Source: Spirochaetia bacterium
Lineage (GTDB): Bacteria > Spirochaetota > Spirochaetia > Treponematales > Breznakiellaceae
Reading direction: 5' to 3'
Length of the DNA: 11,625 bases
NCBI GenBank assembly: GCA_026002025.1
Contig: BOAU01000066.1
Span: forward strand, 1 to 11,625
Part shown: positions 1 to 10,767 of the stretch, piece by piece
Layout of the letters: each line of letters opens with the position of its first letter
How positions within the stretch are numbered: the first letter of the stretch is position 1
The notes under the pieces: model-generated
The model's input: the letters and a program-made list of their open reading frames with translations, nothing else
What the model was told of the DNA's origin: nothing
Databases searched by the model: none
Translations under genes and position numbers: made by a program

Positions 1-169
1 ATATTAATTTATCTGTCATCAACGTAATACTTATAATAGTCTAGCTGTACCTGCTTTCTATGTCAAGTAGTTTTTGGGGTCATAGAAATTCCAAATAACC
101 ACGGACCTGGAATTGCCGGGGCCGGAACAGGGCTTGTCCCATCCCCCCGTAAAGCGGTAAATTAAACCC
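1..169 (+). other. secA upstream region, no gene seen
   Basis: This stretch is AT-rich in its first 70 bases and becomes GC-rich toward secA. No open frame with a credible start and family match is visible on either strand. A perfect TATAAT hexamer lies at 32-37 and is listed separately. The last 20 bases before the secA ATG contain no recognisable Shine-Dalgarno sequence, which is unusual beside the clear AGGAGG-type sites of several other genes in this window. Confidence 0.5.
9..37 (+). promoter_or_regulatory. Possible secA promoter
   Basis: A consensus -10 hexamer TATAAT lies at 32-37. Seventeen bases upstream, at 9-14, is TTATCT, which matches only three of six positions of TTGACA. If used, it gives an untranslated leader of about 125 nt before the secA ATG. 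The -10 is good and the -35 weak, so this is a candidate only. Confidence 0.3.
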
Positions 170-2925
<2,756 letters not shown>

Positions 2926-2929
<4 letters not shown>

Positions 2930-4446
2930 TTCGACTTTACAAACGCATCCCCATATCCGCTGCGTTTAAAGCGTTGGAGTAAAGCCCCACTTTCGCCCTG
3001 GTTGACCGGGCCGACAAGGATACGGTAGGTGGGTTTGTCTTGGCTGCCCTCAGCCTGAACCTTCAGGGGATAGGATTTGTCTATCTTTTCCAGGGCGTCT
3101 TCCACCGAGGCCGGCTGGCTAAAGGCCCCAAGCTGCAAATAGTATTTTCCCCTTTCCAGTTCACTGATAAGGGGAACTGAAAATTGGGAGCCCTTTTCAA
3201 TTGGATCAACAAAAAGGGATTCATCCATATAGTCCTCGGGCCTTGCTATTGCGGGAGGCGCCTGGGGCGGGGCTGCAGGCTGCGCCGGAACCATATTCTT
3301 TTCAATAAGGTCAATAAAGAGGGATTCATTTATGGGCGAAGGAAGGCCCTGAACCGGGGCCGGAGCAGCCTGCGGGGCCTGGACCGGCGCTGCCTGAGCC
3401 CGTTCAATGGGGGCAATAAAGGCTTCAGGGGGAATAGTATATTCAGGACGGACCTCAGGGGGCCGCTGTTCCGCCGGGAGCAAGGCCAGAGCCTGGGGAT
3501 CGTTTTTCGCGCGAGCAATGGTTTTTGTTTCTGTTGCCGGAACAGGTTCCTGCCGGCTTTCCTGCTGGACTGGGACAGGAGCCACAGCCGTCGGGTTTCT
3601 TGCCGGAGATCTGGGCTCGGTTATAGTTTCCAGGGGGGCGCTGCGGATCACGGGCTGGGTGTCCGCAACCTGATCGATCATATCCGGGCCGTCAATTACC
3701 CCAACCGAGCCGCCCTGAGCCCAAATAGGATAGAGGGTGGATTCGGGGGGGAAATAGTTCCACTCCCCGGCGGTGAACCGTACGGGATCGCTCTTTTCAG
3801 CGGGGGCATCCCAATAATCATCCCATTTGGCCTCATCTTCAGTTTTTCCAGGCCCTTCGCTATCGGAAAGACTTAAGTCCGGATTGGCAGGAATATCCAC
3901 AATATTATAATTGGGTTTGGCGGCGGTCGATGCGGAGGTACTTGACAATGACGAAGGAACCGTCAGCCTTGCGGGGGCTGCCGGAACCTGCTGCCGGGCC
4001 TGTAAATTGGAGTTACTTGCCGGCGCAGTGTCATTACTGCCCGTACCGGCAGACACCATGGCCCGGGGATCATAATCCGGGTCCCCGCTGGTGGAAAGGC
4101 CTTCGGTAAAGCGGGAAAAGGCTATTGGGTCGGAAGGCTGGATCATCCTGATCCGGCCGATGGATTGGCTCTCCAGGCCGATGCTGGCCGCGGCGTCCCG
4201 GGAAAGGGTTGCAAGGAGGCCGGGGCTGTCGAGCCCGGCGGATACAATCGCCCGGACCGTTTTTCCGGTTTCCAGGTTGGTGATGTCAACCGCCGTATTC
4301 CGGGGAAAGGAATTGGTCGCCGCATAGTACCCTTCATTGGGAAGCTCCCCCCGAACCGCCGCAGCCGCCGCGCCTTCCCACACGGAAGCGTTGGTCAGCA
4401 TCGTCATTGCCGCCAGGACAAGCACAAAGTACCGTATTTTTTTCAT
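2926..4446 (-). CDS. Exported SPOR-domain protein with degenerate RlpA-like barrel
   Basis: The 506-residue product starts with a signal peptide (KK, then [11 protein letters not shown]; possible cleavage at about 20-31) and should be periplasmic; no lipobox cysteine is seen. Residues about 39-101 ([20 protein letters not shown], then [11 protein letters not shown]) resemble the RlpA double-psi beta-barrel. By eye the catalytic Glu segment is missing and the His and Asp positions are not conserved, so lytic transglycosylase activity is doubtful. Residues 120-430 are a Pro/Ala/Ser-rich linker with a three-copy motif near 340, 373 and 409. Residues 433-504 ([20 protein letters not shown] to the GYGDAFVK end) form a SPOR domain, a family known to bind denuded septal peptidoglycan. 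AAGGAGGA (4453-4460) lies 6 nt before the ATG and overlaps the upstream gene's stop, so translation is probably coupled. It could be annotated as RlpA, but the barrel looks non-catalytic. Confidence 0.85.
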
Positions 4447-4452
4447 CTGTCG

Positions 4453-4461
4453 TCCTCCTTA
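4453..4461 (-). promoter_or_regulatory. Ribosome binding site overlapping an upstream stop codon
   Basis: On the minus strand the sequence TAAGGAGGA combines the TAA stop of the 4459-4950 gene with a near-perfect Shine-Dalgarno. It lies 6 nt before the ATG at 4446. This fixes the start of the SPOR-domain gene and indicates translational coupling of the pair. Confidence 0.85.
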
Positions 4462-4950
4462 ATCCAGATGGGGGAGTAATCTGCGAACCGTCTGTTTAAT
4501 ACGGGCAAATTCATCGTTCAGGTTATTACTGTTTTTTCCGGCATAACGTTCTTCATAGAGAAACTGATAGGGCCGGGTTTGATAAAGCCTGAGGGAGATA
4601 TCGCCGGGCCTCATAATGTTTCCGTTTCCCGACGAAAAATCCAGCATGGCAAGGATAAAATAATTCACCCCCCCATCTATGGCCTCACCAAGATCCGGCA
4701 GGGCCTCATCGGGAAATTCCTTGTCCGATTTCCGGGCCAGCCGGAGGGCCGGAGAGTTGCTAACAATATGGCCCCCCTCAAAAAATACATCCATCAGGCT
4801 GCTTTCCCAGAGGGTAGAATATTCATTGGCCTTTGCATCCTCCCGCAGCCCGGTTTCTACCACCAGGAACGAAACCGTGGCCCCGTGAAGGGGCAGCGCC
4901 ATTGAAACAAAAACAAGCGGCAAAAACAAAAGTCGTTTTACAATCCTCAT
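4459..4950 (-). CDS. Small exported protein of unknown function
   Basis: I do not recognise the family. The 163-residue product has a clear Sec signal peptide (MRIVKR, a hydrophobic core, then LPLHGA, with likely cleavage after Ala24), so the mature protein of about 139 residues is predicted to be periplasmic. The mature part begins with a beta-strand-like segment TVSFLVVETG. It continues with a helix (EYSTLWESSLMDVFF), a segment GGHIVSNSPALRLA and a later strand VNYFILAMLDF. This alternation faintly recalls the TolB-N/LpoB/CsgG-like fold of envelope proteins, but that is inference from pattern alone. GAGGGAGA lies just upstream of the ATG. The gene is first in a two-gene operon with the SPOR-domain gene 12 nt downstream, pointing to a shared envelope or cell-wall role. 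Confidence 0.8.
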   Translation of the reverse strand: MRIVKRLLFLPLVFVSMALPLHGATVSFLVVETGLREDAKANEYSTLWESSLMDVFFEGGHIVSNSPALRLARKSDKEFPDEALPDLGEAIDGGVNYFILAMLDFSSGNGNIMRPGDISLRLYQTRPYQFLYEERYAGKNSNNLNDEFARIKQTVRRLLPHLD

Positions 4951-5043
4951 GGAATCTCCCTCATTTCCTATCGGCGTTTTTTTAGTGAGTAATTAGCAAT
5001 TGATATATAGAAAAAATCTTCTTTTTGGTGTAGGTTTCATGGG
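4951..5043. promoter_or_regulatory. Divergent intergenic region between envelope operon and nusG-like operon
   Basis: This 93-base AT-rich spacer separates two divergent transcription units and must carry the promoters for at least one of them. Candidates such as TATATA (5004-5009) and TTGATA (5000-5005) occur on the plus strand, but I could not pair them into a convincing -35/-10 set with 16-18 nt spacing on either strand. It also holds the AGGT at 5032-5035, the only Shine-Dalgarno-like bases before the 5044 start. Confidence 0.4.
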
Positions 5044-5586
5044 ATGAATTACTATGCGGTACAGGTAAAAACACGGTCCGAAGAAAAGTACGTCAAACTT
5101 TTCAGGGCCCTGCATCCGGAAATCGACATTCCCATTCATTTCCCCAAACGGAAAATGGATATCCGCCGGGGGGGAAAGATCATTCCCTCCACCACGGGGG
5201 TTTTCCCCGGTTATATCTTTCTGGAAATTGAAAATGATGAGGATATCCGCCGGTACCAGTGGGACTTCCGCCGGACAGACGGCTTTTTCCGCTTTCTGAA
5301 GTCCAATCAGAATATTTCCCCCATGACCGACCGGGACCTTGAGATTGTCCTTCACTTCATTAAAAAGGTGGGGCCGGTGGCGGGGTCATCAAAGGTCTAC
5401 TTTAACGAGAATTCCCGCATCGTTGTGGTGGAAGGCCCCCTGATGGGGCTTGAGGGGAGCATCATAAAGGTCGATAAAAGAAAAGGGAGAGCGAAGATCA
5501 AACTGGATCTGTACAATGATTCCTTTTCCATCGACCTTGCCTTTGAGGTAATTGGTGCGGCAGCGCGGCCCGGGTCGGTATTATAA
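5044..5586 (+). CDS. Specialised NusG paralogue (LoaP/UpxY/RfaH-type antiterminator)
   Basis: The 180-residue product has the NusG plan. An NGN domain at about 1-106 opens with MNYYAVQVKTRSEEKYVKLF and contains the RNA-polymerase-binding segment FPGYIFLEIE (54-63). A KOW domain follows at about 122-172 (RIVVVEGPLMGLEGSIIKVD). NusG-family proteins bind the RNAP clamp and modulate pausing and Rho-dependent or intrinsic termination. The housekeeping nusG normally sits next to secE and rplK; this copy instead leads a sugar-biosynthesis cluster, so I infer an operon-specific antiterminator. The ATG at 5044 begins exactly at the family N-terminus; only a weak AGGT precedes it. The spacer to the next gene is 39 nt. 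It could instead be the organism's only NusG, but the context argues against that. Confidence 0.85.
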   Translation: MNYYAVQVKTRSEEKYVKLFRALHPEIDIPIHFPKRKMDIRRGGKIIPSTTGVFPGYIFLEIENDEDIRRYQWDFRRTDGFFRFLKSNQNISPMTDRDLEIVLHFIKKVGPVAGSSKVYFNENSRIVVVEGPLMGLEGSIIKVDKRKGRAKIKLDLYNDSFSIDLAFEVIGAAARPGSVL

Positions 5587-5625
5587 GGAAATTAGTTCCA
5601 GTCCAGAAATCTTCGATAAAAAACA

Positions 5626-7182
5626 ATGACCACAAAAAAATCCGGACGTTTGTACATTATCGGGGCGGGGTTTGCCGGGCAGACCCTGGCCAATGAGATC
5701 AGGGCCAAGGCCATATTCGGCGAGGTAGTCGCCTTTCTGGACGATGACCCGGAAAAAATCGGCCGCCGTCTGGGCGGCATCCCCGTACTGGGGCCCATCC
5801 GGGATGTAGCCAAACTCCTGCGGATGAACCCCGCGGACGAGGCGATCATCGCCATACCCAGCGCCAGCCAGGAATACCTTAAGGAACTTTATGGCATCCT
5901 CAAGAAGGCGGGTTTCGAGAAAATCCGCATCCTGCCGGGGATTTCCCAGATCATCGAGGGCGACGCCCACCTGATCCAGACCCGTAACATCGATCCTCAA
6001 GATCTTCTGGGCCGTACCCCGGTGGCCATCAATTTGAAGGAAAGCCTGAACTACCTGCGGGGCAAGCGGGTCCTGATCACCGGCGCAGGGGGCTCCATCG
6101 GCAGCGAACTCTGCCGGCAGCTCCTTTCAGGGGGAGCGTCCCGGCTCTACCTCTTTGGGCATGGGGAAAATTCAATCTACCAGATCGACAAGGAACTGCG
6201 GCTCTTGCAGGAAGAAGGGGTCGGCGAAAAGGCCACCCTGGTGCCCATCATCGGGGACCTGAAAGACGCGGCATACATGGACTACATCATGGGTCATCTC
6301 AGGGCCGATGTGATCTTCCACACCGCCGCCTACAAGCATGTGCCCATGATGGAAGAAAACCCCGTGGCGGCCATTGAAAACAACCTCTTCGGCACGGAAA
6401 ACCTTATCCGGGCCGCCCGGAAACACGGGGTCAAGCGCTTTGTCCACATCACCACCGACAAGGCCGTGGAGCCCGTGTCGGTCTACGGCGCATCCAAGTA
6501 CCTCTGTGAACGGCTGGTGCTGGAAGAGGCGGTAAACGCCGAATCGGTGGCCGAAAGGGTGCCAGGCGCCGATTTGAATGCCACCGGCAAGGTGCCTGAC
6601 ACCGATCTCAAATTCATGGTGGTCCGGTTCGGCAATGTGCTGGGTTCACGAGGTTCCATCGTGCCCCTCTTCCAGAAGCAGATTGAACGGGGCGGGCCGG
6701 TGACGGTAACCCATCCGGACATGCGGCGTTGGTTCATGACCATCCCGGAAGCCTGTTCCCTGGTGCTCAAGGCCGGGGGGGTCGGGGAAAACGGCAACCT
6801 CTACCTTTTGGACATGGGTGAATCCATCCGCATCCGGGACATGGCGGAGCAGATGATACGGTTCTACGGCTTTGAGCCGGAAGAGGACATCAAAATTGAA
6901 TACGTGGGCCTCCGCCCCGGCGAACGGCTGGACGAACAGCTCTGGAGCGAGGATGAAATCCCCCGTGAAACCCCCTACAGCCGTATCCTCCGGGTGGACC
7001 GGCGTTCTCCCCCGGTAACGGATATCCGCAGCCTCTCGGAAAAACTCAGGCCCATCTGTTACTTTGATCCCCAAAGGCCCCGGATGTATCGGAACAGCGA
7101 ACTTTTAAAGGAACTCCTCGCCGAGTCCATCCCCAGTCTTTTCGCGGCGGTCTACTCGGGAGAAACACATGCCGGCAGGTGA
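5626..7182 (+). CDS. Soluble nucleotide-sugar 4,6-dehydratase (WbpM/FlaA1/CapD class)
   Basis: The 518-residue enzyme has two Rossmann parts. An N-terminal one (YIIGAGFAGQ, residues 10-19, then FLDDDPEKIGRRLGGIPVLG) matches the regulatory CoA-binding-like domain of the large WbpM class. The catalytic short-chain dehydrogenase domain has GAGGSIG (153-159), TDK (277-279) and YGASK (Tyr287, Lys291), then FGNVLGSRGSIVPLF. The family removes water from UDP-GlcNAc-like sugars to give 4-keto-6-deoxy intermediates. The four N-terminal membrane helices of WbpM/PglF are absent, so this form is cytosolic. Large WbpM enzymes usually have Met where Tyr287 stands; Tyr is the PseB-like state. An insertion at about 303-327 carries a duplicated motif. 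No clear Shine-Dalgarno precedes the ATG; reinitiation from the gene upstream is possible. The next gene starts 14 nt before its stop. The exact sugar product is unknown. Confidence 0.9.
   Translation: MTTKKSGRLYIIGAGFAGQTLANEIRAKAIFGEVVAFLDDDPEKIGRRLGGIPVLGPIRDVAKLLRMNPADEAIIAIPSASQEYLKELYGILKKAGFEKIRILPGISQIIEGDAHLIQTRNIDPQDLLGRTPVAINLKESLNYLRGKRVLITGAGGSIGSELCRQLLSGGASRLYLFGHGENSIYQIDKELRLLQEEGVGEKATLVPIIGDLKDAAYMDYIMGHLRADVIFHTAAYKHVPMMEENPVAAIENNLFGTENLIRAARKHGVKRFVHITTDKAVEPVSVYGASKYLCERLVLEEAVNAESVAERVPGADLNATGKVPDTDLKFMVVRFGNVLGSRGSIVPLFQKQIERGGPVTVTHPDMRRWFMTIPEACSLVLKAGGVGENGNLYLLDMGESIRIRDMAEQMIRFYGFEPEEDIKIEYVGLRPGERLDEQLWSEDEIPRETPYSRILRVDRRSPPVTDIRSLSEKLRPICYFDPQRPRMYRNSELLKELLAESIPSLFAAVYSGETHAGR
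6556..6612 (+). repeat. Imperfect 33-nt tandem duplication inside the dehydratase gene
   Basis: A 24-base segment starting at 6556 recurs at 6589 with about 17 of 24 bases identical. The offset of 33 bases (11 codons) keeps the reading frame. The encoded copies are RVPGADL and KVPDTDL. The repeat lies in a segment that appears longer than in related dehydratases, just before the conserved VVRFGNVLGS strand. Confidence 0.6.
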
Positions 7183-8503
7183 TGATCCCATACCCTTTGC
7201 CCGGCCCTTTGTCGGGAAGGAAGAAGAAGATGCGGTGCTCCGGGTACTCCGCTCCGGCTGGCTTACCACGGGGCAGGAAACCCTGGCACTTGAAAAAGAA
7301 TTTGCATCATTTCTAACGGATGCCACTTCACCGCTTACAATAAATCATACAGTAATGCCACACCTCGCGAAGGCTGCTTTACATGGTATGGAAAATCATA
7401 CACCCCCCGGTTCCCCTTCCCTCCCCTGCCTGGCAGTGAATTCGGCAACAAGCGGATTGCATTTGGCCCTTGAAGCCTGTGGGATCGGCCCCGGTGATAT
7501 CGTACTGGTCCCATCCTGCACCTTTACTTCCACCGCCGAGGTGACCCGTTATCTGGGGGCGGAACCGGTTTTTGTGGACGTGGCCCCCGGCTCCTTTCAC
7601 CTGGACCCCACGGCCCTGGAACGTACTCTGGAGAAGCTCAAGCGGGATCGGCCCGGCAGCAAGGTTGGCAGCCCTAAAGGGCAGCCTAAGGCGGTGATGC
7701 CCGTGCACTACGGCGGCCTCCCCTGCGATATGAAGGCGATCATGGAGATCAGCCGCCACTACGGCCTCAAGGTGATCGAAGACGCGGCCCATTCTTTTCC
7801 TTCCCTTCTGCCCTATGATCCGGTAGGTACACAGGAATCCTGCTTTGCGGGTGCCATGGGTGATGCGGGGGTTTTTTCGTTTTACGCAACCAAGACCATG
7901 ACCACCGGGGAAGGCGGCATGGTGGTGTGCCGGAATTCGGAACTGGCGGCCCGTATCTCGATCATGCGCTCCCACGGCATTGACCGCAGCGTCTGGAACC
8001 GCTACACCGACACCAAAGCCTCCTGGTATTACGAGGTGGTGGCGCCGGGCTTCAAGTACAATCTCCCTGATATATTATCCGCCCTTGGCCGGGTCCAGCT
8101 TGAACGCGCCTGGGATATGCTGCGGATGCGTGAGGACATTGCCCGCCGCTACAACGAAGCCTTTGCCGGTGACGATCACTTCCTTATCCCTCCAACCGGG
8201 CCGGGGAATGCCTGGCACCTCTATCCGCTGCGGCTGAAACCTGAAACACTTTCCATAAACCGGGATGCCTTTATCAGGAGGCTGCAGGAAGGGGGCATCG
8301 GCGTGTCGGTGCACTTTATCCCCCTGCATACCATGCCCTATTACAAAAAGACCTATCACTTAAAAGATGAGGATTTCCCCGAAACTATGAAGAGCTTCCG
8401 TCAGGAGATTTCCCTCCCCATCTGGCAGGGGATGACCGGGGCCCAGGTTGAACGGGTGATCTCTATGGTCAAAAAAATCGCTATCCAATTTGATATCAGA
8501 TAA
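7169..8503 (+). CDS. DegT/DnrJ/EryC1-family PLP sugar aminotransferase
   Basis: This fold-type I PLP enzyme is expected to transfer an amino group, usually from glutamate, to a keto sugar such as the product of the upstream dehydratase, giving a 4-amino-4,6-dideoxy nucleotide sugar. Family hallmarks are [20 protein letters not shown] (14-33), [15 protein letters not shown] (91-105), EDAAHSF with Asp205, and [14 protein letters not shown] (237-250) with the PLP-binding Lys242. At 444 residues it is longer than the usual 360-400; extra sequence appears at about 50-86, 160-174 and 212-230. The ATG overlaps the dehydratase end by 14 nt and has GGGAGA just upstream, a tight coupling that supports consecutive steps. 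Substrate choice (PseC, PglE, ArnB or GDP-perosamine type) cannot be read from the sequence by eye. Confidence 0.92.
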   Translation: MPAGDDPIPFARPFVGKEEEDAVLRVLRSGWLTTGQETLALEKEFASFLTDATSPLTINHTVMPHLAKAALHGMENHTPPGSPSLPCLAVNSATSGLHLALEACGIGPGDIVLVPSCTFTSTAEVTRYLGAEPVFVDVAPGSFHLDPTALERTLEKLKRDRPGSKVGSPKGQPKAVMPVHYGGLPCDMKAIMEISRHYGLKVIEDAAHSFPSLLPYDPVGTQESCFAGAMGDAGVFSFYATKTMTTGEGGMVVCRNSELAARISIMRSHGIDRSVWNRYTDTKASWYYEVVAPGFKYNLPDILSALGRVQLERAWDMLRMREDIARRYNEAFAGDDHFLIPPTGPGNAWHLYPLRLKPETLSINRDAFIRRLQEGGIGVSVHFIPLHTMPYYKKTYHLKDEDFPETMKSFRQEISLPIWQGMTGAQVERVISMVKKIAIQFDIR

Positions 8504-8515
8504 GCACAGAACGGC

Positions 8516-8522
8516 AAAGGAG
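8516..8522 (+). promoter_or_regulatory. Ribosome binding site fixing the GH95 start
   Basis: AAAGGAG lies 6 nt before the ATG at 8529. A longer frame could start at a TTG at 8490, but that would sit inside the end of the aminotransferase gene and would add 13 residues containing no family-like sequence. The Shine-Dalgarno decides for 8529. Confidence 0.85.
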
Positions 8523-8528
8523 ATCAGC

Positions 8529-10754
8529 ATGGATACCTTGTGGTACCGGGAACCCGCCGGGGATTGGAATACGGCCCTGCCTGTGGGCAACGGGCGGCTA
8601 GGGGCGATGATTTTTGGCGAGCCCCGCCGGGAACACCTGCAGTTAAACGAGGAAAGCATGTGGTTCGGCCCGCCCCGCAGCCGTAACAATCCCGATGCCC
8701 TGTCGAACCTTGGCAAAGTCCGGGAGCTTATTTTCAGCAATAAAACCGAAGAAGCCGAAGCTCTGCTCCGCAGGGCCTTTTCGGGGACTCCCCAAAGCAT
8801 GGGGCCCTACCAAACCCTGGGGGACATGAATATTGATTTTCGTTTTCCCGGCAATACAAGCGAGTACCGCCGGGAACTGGATCTGGGCCGGGCCATTCAC
8901 CGCCTCAGTTTCAAAACTGAAACAACAGTTTTCAGCCGGGAATGTTTTGCCAGCGCCGCCGATGATGTGATCCTTATTCATTGCGCTTCCGATACGCCGG
9001 GCGCCCTGAACGCTGATGTCCTTTTGACCCGGCAGCGTTTCTACAACCGCGCCTGGGCGCCTGACGATAAAACCATTGCCATTTCAGGCGATCTGGGTAA
9101 GGGAGGGCTTGATTTCTGCCTCATGCTTTCAGGGACGGTAAAAGGCGGCCGGATCTATTCCGTTGGGGAACATCTTGTCATTGAAAACGCCGATGAGGCT
9201 CTTCTGGTTTTTACCGCGGGCACGACCTACCGCTTTAAGGAACCTGAAAAGGATTGCAAAACTATCATTGAAAAGGCCCTGACACGGAACTTTGAAGATC
9301 TGCGGGAACGGCACATCGCCGAATACCGCTCTTTCTATGACCGGGTGGAACTCGTCCTCCCCGCCACTCCTGAGGCCGTTGATAAAAATCTGCCCACCAA
9401 TGAGCGGCTCAACAAACTGCGCCAAGGCGGCGATGATCCCGATCTTCAGCGGCTCTACTTTAACTTTGGCCGTTATCTTCTCATTTCCTGCAGCCGCCCC
9501 GGAACCCTTCCCGCCAACCTCCAGGGAATCTGGTGCAGGGACATGCTGCCCCCCTGGGATTCCAAGTACACGGTCAACATCAACACGGAGATGAACTACT
9601 GGCCAGCGGAAAGCTGCAACCTTTCAGAATGTCATCTGCCCCTCATAGAATTCGTCAAGCGCCTTGTGGAAAACGGGCAAAAAACCGCCAAAGAAATGTA
9701 CGGCTGCCAAGGCTTTGTGGTTCACCACAACACCAACTTTTGGCTTGATACCGCGCCGCAGGATCTTTACCTTCCCGCAACCTATTGGGTCATGGGCGGG
9801 GCGTGGCTCTGTCTCCACCTATGGGATCATTACGACTACACCCGGGACAAAGAGTATCTGGCGGAGATTTTTCCTGTTATTCGGGAAGCGATCCTTTTCT
9901 TTGAAGATTTTTTGATTTCCCATGGTGAATACCTGGTAACCTGCCCCTCGGTATCACCGGAAAACACCTATATTCTGCCCGATGGAAAACGCGGCAGGAT
10001 GAGTTTTGGCGCTGCCATGGATAACCAGATACTCAGGGATCTTTTGTCCGCCGGAATCCGGGCAGCGGAAATTCTGGGAACCGGGGAAGATGCCGCCAAA
10101 TGGCAGGCAATGCGTGAAAAATTGCGGCCCGACAAAATCGGCAAACACGGGCAGATCATGGAATGGGCCGAAGATTATGACGAAGCAGAACCGGGGCACC
10201 GGCATATCTCCCACCTTTTTGCCCTCCACCCCTCCCACCAGATCAGCCCGGATGAAATGCCGGATCTGGCCCGGGCCGCCCGAACCACATTGACAAGGCG
10301 TTTGAGCAACGGCGGGGGCCACACCGGCTGGAGTCGCGCCTGGATAAGCAACATGTACGCCCGGCTTGGGGACGGAGAGGAGGTGTACAGCCATCTCCAG
10401 AAACTTCTGGGAACTTCCACCCTGGACAATTTGCTGGACAACCACCCGCCCTTTCAAATCGACGGCAACTTCGGCGGAACCGCCGCCATGGCCGAAGCCC
10501 TGCTCCAGAGCGGCCCCCGCAGAACCCTTATCCTCCCAGCTCTGCCCAAAGCCTGGCATAGCGGTTCGGTCAAGGGCTTAAAAATGCGGGGAAGCATAAG
10601 GGTGGATCTGGTTTGGAAAGAAGGCCTTCTGTTATACGCTGAATTTCTTCCCGCCTTTGACGGCGGCGCGGCAATAGGCTATGCCGGCACAATGAAAAAC
10701 GTAAGCTTCAAGGCCGGTGAAAAAATCCGCCTGGAAGCGGGGTTCTGGAGCTAA
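8529..10754 (+). CDS. GH95-family glycoside hydrolase (alpha-L-fucosidase type), cytoplasmic
   Basis: The 741-residue enzyme matches family GH95, inverting hydrolases best known for cleaving Fuc-alpha-1,2-Gal; some members act on alpha-L-galactose. An N-terminal beta-sandwich (about 1-240) opens with [20 protein letters not shown]. The (alpha/alpha)6 barrel runs from about 260 to 660 and a small beta domain ends the chain. Residues equivalent to the described Bifidobacterium AfcA catalytic set are present: Asn350 and Asn352 in [13 protein letters not shown], Glu545 in QIMEWAED and Asp645 in [10 protein letters not shown]. There is no signal peptide or lipobox, so it should work inside the cell on imported oligosaccharides or on internal glycans. 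The start follows the aminotransferase stop by 25 nt, in the same likely operon. It ends 13 nt from the convergent hicB. Family certain, substrate not. Confidence 0.95.
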   Translation: MDTLWYREPAGDWNTALPVGNGRLGAMIFGEPRREHLQLNEESMWFGPPRSRNNPDALSNLGKVRELIFSNKTEEAEALLRRAFSGTPQSMGPYQTLGDMNIDFRFPGNTSEYRRELDLGRAIHRLSFKTETTVFSRECFASAADDVILIHCASDTPGALNADVLLTRQRFYNRAWAPDDKTIAISGDLGKGGLDFCLMLSGTVKGGRIYSVGEHLVIENADEALLVFTAGTTYRFKEPEKDCKTIIEKALTRNFEDLRERHIAEYRSFYDRVELVLPATPEAVDKNLPTNERLNKLRQGGDDPDLQRLYFNFGRYLLISCSRPGTLPANLQGIWCRDMLPPWDSKYTVNINTEMNYWPAESCNLSECHLPLIEFVKRLVENGQKTAKEMYGCQGFVVHHNTNFWLDTAPQDLYLPATYWVMGGAWLCLHLWDHYDYTRDKEYLAEIFPVIREAILFFEDFLISHGEYLVTCPSVSPENTYILPDGKRGRMSFGAAMDNQILRDLLSAGIRAAEILGTGEDAAKWQAMREKLRPDKIGKHGQIMEWAEDYDEAEPGHRHISHLFALHPSHQISPDEMPDLARAARTTLTRRLSNGGGHTGWSRAWISNMYARLGDGEEVYSHLQKLLGTSTLDNLLDNHPPFQIDGNFGGTAAMAEALLQSGPRRTLILPALPKAWHSGSVKGLKMRGSIRVDLVWKEGLLLYAEFLPAFDGGAAIGYAGTMKNVSFKAGEKIRLEAGFWS

Positions 10755-10767
10755 GGGGCCTTAAAAG

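Noticed and set aside
3184..3876. 230-codon plus-strand open frame opposite the SPOR-domain gene
   Set aside because: It is the complement of the Pro/Ala-rich linker and gives an Arg/Gly-rich, low-complexity product. The minus-strand gene has a signal peptide, a SPOR domain and a strong ribosome site.
8490..8528. TTG start at 8490 for the GH95 gene
   Set aside because: It would overlap the aminotransferase end and has no ribosome site. The ATG at 8529 has AAAGGAG at 6 nt.
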